DNA of 22,895 nucleotides from Gemmatimonadota bacterium (GTDB taxonomy: Bacteria; GCA-2686955). A program made the translations under genes and the position numbers. Below, piece by piece: positions 8,586 to 15,672 of this stretch (positions are counted from its first letter, which is position 1; each line of letters starts with the position of its first letter). The notes beneath the pieces were generated by a model. The model worked only from the letters and a program-made list of their open reading frames with translations, did not search any database and was not told where the DNA came from. The DNA lies in contig NYZA01000228.1 of the NCBI GenBank assembly GCA_002686955.1, positions 1 to 22,895 on the forward strand. Direction: 5' to 3'.

Positions 8586-8707
8586 CGGGAGCTCCCCAGC
8601 CGGCTCTGCCCGGGACCGCGATTCGGCCCCGCGCACGGACGCTCTTCACGATTCCATCGTCCGCGTTCGAGAGAAAAATGAGCGGCACTTCCGCCCTCCC
8701 GGGGGGA

Positions 8708-8819
8708 TGGGGGCGATATGCGCCTTCGCCTCTCGATTCCGAGAGCCGACGCAAGTCGTCCCGGCGGCTGCGCGCGCGGTGGGGGCTCGGTCGCCGCTGC
8801 GTTTGAACACGTGTGCGAT
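8708..8819 (+). repeat. R2 dispersed repeat, copy 1
   Basis: Similar to 22595-22705 along its whole length: GGGGGCGATATGCG at the start, GAGCC(G)ACGC in the middle, a GCGCGCG run, GGGGCTCGGTCG, and the best-conserved end TTTGAACACGTGTGCGAT. Similarity stops right after GCGAT. It lies in the 407-bp stretch between the divergent genes at 8585 and 8993. The rest of that stretch shows nothing else recognisable beyond an AT-rich patch with TAATAT at 8892-8897 that could be a -10. Confidence 0.65.
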
Positions 8820-8992
8820 CTTCTCGATTCGTCCGACTTCGGAGAACAAATCGAGGCGTTCCAGAACCCGCCTGTTTTATCAGCAATCGCGTAATATTTT
8901 GGGATGTCGGCGCGGGGCCGGCCAATCGGCACCGCCATCGCTCCCGTTCTCGAACGTCACTCTCCCCCGAGAGTAGGCGGAGAAAAAAGTTC

Positions 8993-9043
8993 ATGCGCAA
9001 TGCACTGGTCTTGGTCTCGCTCTTGGCGGGGGTCGGTTCCTAG
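8993..9043 (+). pseudogene. signal-peptide mini-ORF ending at R1 copy B
   Basis: After GGCGGAG at 8976-8982 comes an ATG and MRNALVLVSLLAGVGS, a typical Sec signal-peptide start (Arg-Asn, then a hydrophobic core). A TAG at 9041-9043 then ends the frame inside the CTAG junction of R1. This looks like the start of an exported protein whose body has been lost. Beyond the repeat, the frame from 9224 stays open for 42 codons and closes at a TGA overlapping the next gene's ATG. It would join only if the TA bases belong to the element rather than to a target duplication. Confidence 0.35.
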
Positions 9044-9223
9044 CCCGTATTTCTCACCAACTTTCGTCGCGAGGCGGCGCATCTCCGCACCCTGGCGCCA
9101 CTTCCCCCCGCTTCGTTTTGTGCGACGTGCAACCAGCACGCCTCCGCGCGAAACGGTGCGAAGCACCGCCAGCGCACGAATCTGCGCCGCCTCGCGACGA
9201 AAGTTGGTGAGAAATGCGGTCTA
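9041..9223 (-). repeat. R1 hairpin element, copy B (inverted)
   Basis: This copy is the reverse complement of copy A in its asymmetric centre. It has the longest arms of the four: about 39 bases at each end pair with only two mismatches (ATTTCTCACCAACTTTCG and onward). The core is 9043-9221, flanked by direct CTAG copies at 9040-9043 and 9221-9224. It stands 125 bp upstream of the first double beta-helix gene and may separate that gene from an older promoter. Confidence 0.85.
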
Positions 9224-9348
9224 GATCGGCGCCGTGCGCGGGAGATGCCGGCCGCGTTTCGTGGCGAAGAACCCTCCGCGGGACTGTCGGCCGAGTTATC
9301 CTCCACCCCAGAGACGCCGGAAATCGAGAGTCGATCGAGGAGCAATAC

Positions 9349-11769
9349 ATGAGCGCGGCCAGGTTCATGCTCGCCGCCTGCGTCATCGCGGGCACCGCCA
9401 CGATTCAAGCCGAGACGATACGCGTTCCCTCGGATTACCCTAACATACAGGGCGCCCTCTGGCTCGCCGCCGAGGGCGACACGGTGCTCGTCGCCGGCGG
9501 AACCTACTCCGGTCCCGGCAATCGAGAGATCGGGTTCGAGGGGATCGATCTCGTGCTGCTTTCCGAGGAGGGTGCCGGCGCGACTGTCATCGATTGCGAA
9601 GGCGGCGGATTCGGTGTCTCTTTCCATTCGGGCGAGTCCTCCGCATCGATCCTCGAAGGCTTCGAAATTCGTGGTGCCGGCAATGGAATCAGGTGCATCG
9701 GCGCGAGCCCGGCGATTCGAGGCTGCCATCTGACGGGCCACGAAACCGGCGCGGGCGCCGGGATCTACTGCAAGTTCGCCTCTCCGGCGGTGACCGATTG
9801 CAGGATCACGGGAAATGTCGCTACATCCTCGGGCGGCGGTGTCTATTGCTACGAAGCGTCGCCGATCCTGACCGATTGCACGATCTCGCAAAACAGCGCC
9901 AACTCGTCCGGAGGCGGGATCTACTGTTACGAGGCGTCGCCGATCTTGACGGCCTGCGCGATCTCGGAGAACTCGGCGGGATCCAGAGGCGGCGCGACCT
10001 ACATGCGTTACTCGTCGCCGGTCTTCGCGGGCTGCACGATCTCCGAGAACAGCGCCGACTACGATGGAGGTGGAATCTACGCGACCAACTCCGACCCGAT
10101 CTTCGACGACTGTCTCGTGATCCGCAACCGATCGGATGCGGGTGGTGGCCTGTATCTCTGGGCAGGCTCCTCGGTGCTCACCGGCTGCACCATCGCGACA
10201 AACGCGGCCTACGATGAAGGGGGCGCGATCTACAACGCTTTCCAGAACACTCAGGCCATGGACAAGTGCACGATCGTGGGCAACACGGCCAGCATCGGCG
10301 GAGCGATCTACGTCCGCGGCGGCACGCCGACGCTCACCAACTCTATCCTCTGGGCCAACGCGCCCCGGGAGATCGACATCTACTCCGGAGCCCCGCTCGT
10401 GACCTACTCCGATATCGAGGGTGGCTGGCCGGGCAAAGGGAATATCGACGCCGATCCGCTATTTTGTGATGTGGTTTGCGGCGCCTTCGACGATCTGGGC
10501 CTGGCCGCCGACTCACCCTGCTTGGGAGCGGGATTCGCCGGGGCGGACATGGGCGCCTGGGGGGAGGCCTGCGCCCTGCCGATCGAGCCCCCCGAAGCGC
10601 TCGTCCTCGAAGTGCCGGCTCAGTACGCAACGATCGGCGCGGCCCTCTCCGATGCCTGCGACAACGACACAATTCTGATCGCACCGGGCACCTACGTCGA
10701 GTCCGACCTTGAAGTCCCCGGTCTCGGCATCGTGCTCACCGGCTGGGATCCGCGCGATCCCGACATCGTCTCGGCGACCGTGATCGACGGGGCGGGCGCG
10801 ACCGTGATTCGCTTCTTGCCGAACCGTTCCTCCCGAAAGTGCACCCTCGCGGGCCTGACGATCACCGGCGGTGGCACGGGAATCGAGTGCCATGGAGCCT
10901 CGCCGACGATCGAGTACTGCACGATCTCGGGGAACAACTCGGAATACAGAGGCGCCGGACTCCACTGCTCCTACTCGTCTCCCGCCCTCAACCATTGCAC
11001 GATCAGCGATAACACGACAACGGGATCCGGCGGTGGGCTCTACTGCAGCGACGACTCCTCTCCCATACTCGACCGATGCACGCTCGAGAGGAACTCCGCC
11101 CAAGGCGAAGGCGGGGCGCTCTACTGCTCATCATCCGATCCGATTCTGATCCGCTGCACTCTCGTCGGGAACGAGGCCCGTGGCAACGGAGGTGGAATCT
11201 ACTGCTCTTCATCCGATCCGATTCTCACGAACTGCACCCTCTCGGCGAATGCTGCTGAAGGCGAAGGAGGCGGAATCTACGGCAACACCTCCCCGGTGAC
11301 GCTCACGAACTGCACCCTGAACGACAACTCCGCCGGAGGGCGGGGGGGAGGACTGCGCTGCTACTCCTCCTCTCCCGCCACGCTCACCAACTGCACCCTC
11401 TCGGGCAACTCGGCCGGTCTTCCCGGCGGCGCGCTCTCCCACAGCTACTCCTCCACGCCCTGGCTCACGAACTGCATCCTCTGGGCCGACTCACCAAACG
11501 AGATCGAGGGGGCCGCGACCGCAACCTACTGCGATATTCAGGGCGGCTGGACCGGCGAGGGCAACATCGACGCCAACCCCGGTTTCCGTTTCGTAGGTGG
11601 CTTCGACTACCTGCTGCGCCTCGGTTCCCCCTGCATCGACACCGGCGATCCAACGATCGAAGACGGTATTTCCGACCGGCACCCGCGTTGGCCGGATTGG
11701 TATCACGATGGTCCGCGCTCCGATATGGGGGCTTATGGCGGGCCGGGGAATATTGGATGGCTGCCTTGA
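9349..11769 (+). CDS. secreted double right-handed beta-helix protein, Cys-rich
   Basis: A 806-residue protein. The ATG at 9349 is preceded by GAGGAG at six bases and followed by a signal peptide (residues 1-21, cleavage after TIQA). Two modules each begin with a pectate-lyase-like cap: VPSDYPNIQGALWLAAEGDT at about residue 25 and VPAQYATIGAALSDACDNDT at about 421. Each continues as rungs of about 26 residues with the pattern G-G-G-I-Y-C-x(8-9)-L-T-x-C-T-I-S-x-N-S-A. Module ends carry GGWPGKGNIDADPLF or GGWTGEGNIDANPGF, and the protein closes with RSDMGAYGGPGN. Most rungs carry two Cys at fixed positions. Such folds act as surface adhesins or polysaccharide-binding or cleaving proteins; no catalytic residues can be assigned. 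No C-terminal sorting signal was recognised. It is a tandem paralogue of the next gene. Confidence 0.9.
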   Translation: MSAARFMLAACVIAGTATIQAETIRVPSDYPNIQGALWLAAEGDTVLVAGGTYSGPGNREIGFEGIDLVLLSEEGAGATVIDCEGGGFGVSFHSGESSASILEGFEIRGAGNGIRCIGASPAIRGCHLTGHETGAGAGIYCKFASPAVTDCRITGNVATSSGGGVYCYEASPILTDCTISQNSANSSGGGIYCYEASPILTACAISENSAGSRGGATYMRYSSPVFAGCTISENSADYDGGGIYATNSDPIFDDCLVIRNRSDAGGGLYLWAGSSVLTGCTIATNAAYDEGGAIYNAFQNTQAMDKCTIVGNTASIGGAIYVRGGTPTLTNSILWANAPREIDIYSGAPLVTYSDIEGGWPGKGNIDADPLFCDVVCGAFDDLGLAADSPCLGAGFAGADMGAWGEACALPIEPPEALVLEVPAQYATIGAALSDACDNDTILIAPGTYVESDLEVPGLGIVLTGWDPRDPDIVSATVIDGAGATVIRFLPNRSSRKCTLAGLTITGGGTGIECHGASPTIEYCTISGNNSEYRGAGLHCSYSSPALNHCTISDNTTTGSGGGLYCSDDSSPILDRCTLERNSAQGEGGALYCSSSDPILIRCTLVGNEARGNGGGIYCSSSDPILTNCTLSANAAEGEGGGIYGNTSPVTLTNCTLNDNSAGGRGGGLRCYSSSPATLTNCTLSGNSAGLPGGALSHSYSSTPWLTNCILWADSPNEIEGAATATYCDIQGGWTGEGNIDANPGFRFVGGFDYLLRLGSPCIDTGDPTIEDGISDRHPRWPDWYHDGPRSDMGAYGGPGNIGWLP

Positions 11770-11807
11770 TCGCACCTCACCATCCCGAAAACGACGCCGG
11801 CCCCATG

Positions 11808-11860
11808 GCTGCCGATCCGGCCTCGGCTGGACCGCCACCGCTTTTGAACACGTGTGCCGG
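11808..11860 (+). repeat. R2 dispersed repeat, partial copy
   Basis: Only the conserved end of R2 is clear: GGCCTCGGCTGGACCGCC followed by CGCTTTTGAACACGTGTGC. It fills part of the 112-bp gap between the two beta-helix genes and ends about 20 bp before the second gene's start. ACACGTGT is itself an 8-bp palindrome. Whether it acts as a regulatory site here is unknown. Confidence 0.5.
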
Positions 11861-11881
11861 AGATCTCATAGGGAGCAGGCC

Positions 11882-14746
11882 ATGATCGAAACAAGATACA
11901 CTCTCGCCGCATTGGCTCTCACGAGCGCCCTCGTCGCCCACGCCACGACCATTCACGTCCCCGAGGACCATCCGCGAATCCAGGGCGCCATCTGGTGGGC
12001 GGCCGAGGGAGATACGGTTTTGGTGGCGAGCGGCACCTACACGGGGGTCGGCAACCGAGATCTCAGTTTCGAGGGGATCGATATCGTGTTGCTCTCGGAA
12101 GAAGGCGCCGATGCGACGGTCATCGATTGCGAAGGCAGTGGCTCCGCGTTCTCTTTCGGCAGCGGGGAAAGCCCCGCATCGGTTCTCGATGGGTTCGAGA
12201 TTCGGGGCGCCCACCATGGGATCAAATGCGTCGAATCGAGCCCGACGATACGAGGGTGTTATCTGACCGCGAACGAAACCGGTGTGAGCGCGGGCGGCGA
12301 CGAATTGCCGACCCTTCCCGGCGCTTACCTCACCTTCGACGAGACCGGCGTGGGTGCGGCGATCTACTGCGAATCGGCTTCCCCCGTGCTGGATGGTTGC
12401 ACCATCTCCGGCAATGCGGCCCGCATGGGCGGTGGGATCTACTGCATCTCGGCCTCCCCCTCGCTGACCAACTGCACGATTTCAGAGAACTGGGCATCGG
12501 AACATGGCGGTGGGATCTACTGCTTGGCGTCGTCGCCGACGCTGACCAACTGCGTGATCTCGAACAACTCGGCCTATTGGTACGGAGGAGGTATCTACTG
12601 CGAAGATTCGGCTCTCATCATCACCGACTCTTCCTTCGCCGAGAACTCCGCCGCCCTGGGAGGGGGCATCTACAGCGCGGATTCGACGCCCACTATTACC
12701 GACTGCTTCTTCGCAAAGAACTCCGCCAACGCGGGGGGTGGCATTCACAGCGAGGGTTCCTCGCTCTTCCTTCTGGGGTGTACTCTGGCGGAGAGTTCCG
12801 CCTATACTGGGGCGGGTGTCTACGGGAACTACTCGGATGCGCTTATCGAGAACTGCGCATTCTCGACGAATCGGGCGAGCTCACGCGGTGGCGGCCTTTA
12901 CTGCTACCAAGGCTCGACGACGCTGACGAAGTGCACTGTCGCGGGCAATTCCTCCGACCACGAGGGAGGCGGGTTTTTCTTCGATGAGTATGTTGCGATC
13001 GAGCTCGATCGGTGCAGCATCGTAGGAAACACCGCTACGAACGGAGGCGGACTCTACTGCCAACAAGGCTCCCCCGTTCTGACCAATTGCATCCTCTGGG
13101 CCAACGCCGCCCAGGGAATCGTGGCCGACCGCGGATCTCCGATCGTGACCTACTCCGATGTGCAGGGCGGCTGGACGGGAGAGGGAAATATCGATGTCGA
13201 CCCACTCTTCTGCGAGCTCCTGTGCGAAGAGCCCGACAAGCTCGGATTGGCGGCCGATTCGCCCTGTCTGGGAGCGGGCTACGCGGGTGCCGATATGGGT
13301 GCGTGGGGAGAGACGTGCGCCGAGCCGCCCCTTCTCCCCGAACCTCGTACACTCTTGGTCCCCGCCGACTACCCCACGATCGCTGAGGCCCTCACAGCCA
13401 CTTGCAAAGACGACACGATCGTCGTCGCGCCCGGCATCTACCACGAATTGGATCTGGAGATCCCGGGGCGGGGAATCGTGCTTGAGAGCGAGGATCCACT
13501 CGATCCGGAGGTCGTGGAGGCGACAGTGATCGATGGTGGAGAGAGCGATGTGATCAGTTTCATGCCGAGCCTCTCATCGGGCGCCGGATCGATCGCGGGT
13601 TTGACCATCACGGGTGGAGGCATCGGCATCACATGTCGAAGCGCCTCACCCTCGATCGATCGCTGTACGGTCTCGGGCGATTCCACCGACAACGGCAGAG
13701 GGCTTTACTGTATATACTCCTCGCCCGCGATCACGCATTGTACGATCTCGGGGCGTTCGAGTGGCATCTCCTGCCAAAACAACTCCAGCCCGATTCTAAG
13801 CAACACCATTATCGAAGGCAACTCCGGCTACACCGGCGGAATCAGCTGTTTCGATCACTCCAGCCCCATCCTCACCGACTGCGCCATCATGAGAAATGCC
13901 GGCAGCGGCAGCGGCAGAGGCGGTGGGATCCGCTGCTCGGAGTTTTCCGATCCGACCTTTCGCAACTGCATTATCGAAGAGAACTCATGTGACGGGGCCG
14001 GTGGCGGTCTACATTGTTCCGACTCTTCGGCCCCCACTCTGATCGACTGCAGCATCATCGGAAACTCGGCCACTTTGGACGGAGGCGGGATCTACTGTGC
14101 CGATTTCTGCAGCCCGGTTCTCACGAACTGCACGGTGCGCGGATGCTCCGCCTCGAGCGACGGAGGCGGTCTATATTGCTATCGCAGCTCGTCGCCAACG
14201 CTCACAAACTGCATAGTCGGCGAGAACTCGGCTCAGGGGGGCGACGGCGGTGGGCTCTACTGCTACCAGAATTCGTCGCCGACTCTCACCAACTGCATCA
14301 TCTCCGACAATGATGCAGCCGGCGACGGAGGCGGGCTTTTCTGCTATCTCAACACCTACCCGACTCTCACCAACTGCACCCTGACGGGAAATTCCGCCTT
14401 TGACCAAGGCGGAGGCCTCTTATGTCGTGCATCATCGTCCGCTGCGCTCACCAATTGCATCCTCTGGTCCGACACACCCAACGAGATCGAGGGGACCGCG
14501 ACCGTGAACTACTGCGACATTCAGGGCGGTTCGCCCGGCGAGGGCAACATCGACGCCAACCCCGGTTTTCGCTTCGCTCGCGGCTTCGACTACCTGCTGC
14601 GCCCGGGTTCCCCCTGCATCGACACCGGCGATCCGGCGATCGAAGACGGTATTTCCGACTGGCACCCGCGTTGGCCGGATTGGTATCACGATGGTCCGCG
14701 CTCCGATATGGGGGCTTATGGCGGGCCGGGGAATGGAGGCTGGTGA
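11882..14746 (+). CDS. secreted double right-handed beta-helix protein, tandem paralogue
   Basis: A 954-residue protein from an ATG at 11882, with GGGAG six bases upstream and a signal peptide (residues 1-21, ending VAHA). It repeats the architecture of the preceding gene: first cap VPEDHPRIQGAIWWAAEGDT, second cap VPADYPTIAEALTATCKDDT at about residue 490, and Cys-containing rungs such as GGGIYCISASPSLTNCTISE. The same ending RSDMGAYGGPGN is present. It is longer because it has more rungs, plus a 24-residue insertion near residue 138 that duplicates the E-T-G-V segment. The last 115 bases differ from the sister gene at only a few positions although the rest has diverged widely, which suggests gene conversion. 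No enzyme motif was recognised; a surface or extracellular role is likely. Export could use Sec, but the final anchoring is unclear. Confidence 0.9.
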   Translation: MIETRYTLAALALTSALVAHATTIHVPEDHPRIQGAIWWAAEGDTVLVASGTYTGVGNRDLSFEGIDIVLLSEEGADATVIDCEGSGSAFSFGSGESPASVLDGFEIRGAHHGIKCVESSPTIRGCYLTANETGVSAGGDELPTLPGAYLTFDETGVGAAIYCESASPVLDGCTISGNAARMGGGIYCISASPSLTNCTISENWASEHGGGIYCLASSPTLTNCVISNNSAYWYGGGIYCEDSALIITDSSFAENSAALGGGIYSADSTPTITDCFFAKNSANAGGGIHSEGSSLFLLGCTLAESSAYTGAGVYGNYSDALIENCAFSTNRASSRGGGLYCYQGSTTLTKCTVAGNSSDHEGGGFFFDEYVAIELDRCSIVGNTATNGGGLYCQQGSPVLTNCILWANAAQGIVADRGSPIVTYSDVQGGWTGEGNIDVDPLFCELLCEEPDKLGLAADSPCLGAGYAGADMGAWGETCAEPPLLPEPRTLLVPADYPTIAEALTATCKDDTIVVAPGIYHELDLEIPGRGIVLESEDPLDPEVVEATVIDGGESDVISFMPSLSSGAGSIAGLTITGGGIGITCRSASPSIDRCTVSGDSTDNGRGLYCIYSSPAITHCTISGRSSGISCQNNSSPILSNTIIEGNSGYTGGISCFDHSSPILTDCAIMRNAGSGSGRGGGIRCSEFSDPTFRNCIIEENSCDGAGGGLHCSDSSAPTLIDCSIIGNSATLDGGGIYCADFCSPVLTNCTVRGCSASSDGGGLYCYRSSSPTLTNCIVGENSAQGGDGGGLYCYQNSSPTLTNCIISDNDAAGDGGGLFCYLNTYPTLTNCTLTGNSAFDQGGGLLCRASSSAALTNCILWSDTPNEIEGTATVNYCDIQGGSPGEGNIDANPGFRFARGFDYLLRPGSPCIDTGDPAIEDGISDWHPRWPDWYHDGPRSDMGAYGGPGNGGW

Positions 14747-14956
14747 TCTTTCCTGGGCACTCCGAACTGCTGGCGGGCGGAAAGGCTCGAATGCCGGCGC
14801 GAGATCTTCCTCCAGGAGATGCCGGGTTCGACGTTTGGATCGATATCGGTCCGCCGCTGCGCAGTTCCTTACTATCGAAGCGTTGGCCGCAGTGAGCGTC
14901 TCTTCCGGTCTTGCTCCAAAAAGGCTACGATCGCTTCGAACAATGCAGGAGCCGCC

Positions 14957-15370
14957 ATGCTGAACGACGTCCGTTGGAAACAGCGTTTTCAGAATTTCGA
15001 CCGCGCCGTCGTGCTCTTGCGCGAGCCGATCGCCCGAGGCGTGGCATCACTCTCGGACTTGGAGAAAGAAGGGACGATCCAGCGCTTCGAGGTCGCCGTG
15101 GAACTGGCCTGGAAGACGCTGAAGGACTACTTGCAGTATGAGGGCCGGGTCATCGAACCGATCACTCCGAGGACCGTCATCAAGGAGGCCTTCGCGGCCC
15201 GGATCCTGGACGATGGACAGGTTTGGATCGACATGCTCGATCATCGTAATCTGCTCGCCCACACTTACGATGCCGCCATCTTCAGCAAGGCCGCTCTTGC
15301 GATCGAGGAGCGCTACCTGGCCGCGATCGATGCGCTGCATGCCTGGCTCCTCGAAAGGCGGGACGTATGA
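14957..15370 (+). CDS. HEPN-domain protein, HI0074 family (nucleotidyltransferase partner)
   Basis: A 137-residue protein from an ATG at 14957 with AGGAG five bases upstream. It matches the HI0074/NTase substrate-binding family: WKQRFQNFDRAVVLLRE, then EKEGTIQRFEVAVELAWKTL, then VIKEAFAARILDDG and WIDMLDHRNLLAHTYD. It carries R-N-L-L-A-H-T-Y, the RX4HXY motif of HEPN ribonuclease toxins. In studied HEPN/MNT pairs the partner modifies the Tyr of this motif with AMP and silences the toxin. Its stop overlaps the next start (ATGA at 15367-15370), so the two are translationally coupled. The family is clear; toxin activity is inferred from the intact motif. The 210 bp before it contain no recognised promoter. 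Confidence 0.88.
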   Translation: MLNDVRWKQRFQNFDRAVVLLREPIARGVASLSDLEKEGTIQRFEVAVELAWKTLKDYLQYEGRVIEPITPRTVIKEAFAARILDDGQVWIDMLDHRNLLAHTYDAAIFSKAALAIEERYLAAIDALHAWLLERRDV

Positions 15371-15669
15371 CCGGGATTCAGGGGCTGGAGCCGGCTGAGC
15401 TCACTCTTGTCCGCTCCATCCTGGAGCGGCATCCGGCCGTGACCGGGGCACTCCTTTTCGGTTCCCGAGCCAAGGGCACCGCCGCTCGGGCATCGGACAT
15501 CGATCTGGCGCTCGAAGGTGTGCTCGACCCTCTGCGCGCCTCGGCCGTTGGAGCGGAGCTTGAGGCTTTGCCCTTGCCCTACCGCTTCGATGTCGTGGCT
15601 CTGGCCGAGATAGCACACGGGCCCTTGCTGGAGCATATCGAGAGAGTCGGGATCAGGATTTACGGATAG
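15367..15669 (+). CDS. minimal nucleotidyltransferase (MNT) antitoxin of the HEPN pair
   Basis: A 100-residue protein with the minimal pol-beta-type nucleotidyltransferase fold. The motif GALLFGSRAKGTAARASDID contains G-S followed by D-I-D for metal binding, and YRFDVVAL supplies the third acidic residue. All three catalytic acidic positions are present, so AMP transfer to the HEPN partner is plausible. It overlaps the HEPN gene by 4 bp, the usual HEPN-then-MNT order. The next gene starts only 3 bases after its stop codon, so it may share the transcript. Identification is firm; its role as antitoxin follows from the family. Confidence 0.88.
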   Translation: MTGIQGLEPAELTLVRSILERHPAVTGALLFGSRAKGTAARASDIDLALEGVLDPLRASAVGAELEALPLPYRFDVVALAEIAHGPLLEHIERVGIRIYG

Positions 15670-15672
15670 CCG

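Noticed and set aside
9830-14440. Regularly spaced 78-bp repeats that could be taken for a CRISPR-like or tandem DNA array
   Set aside because: They are the coding units of beta-helix rungs (26 residues). They vary at the DNA level and have no constant repeat with unique spacers.
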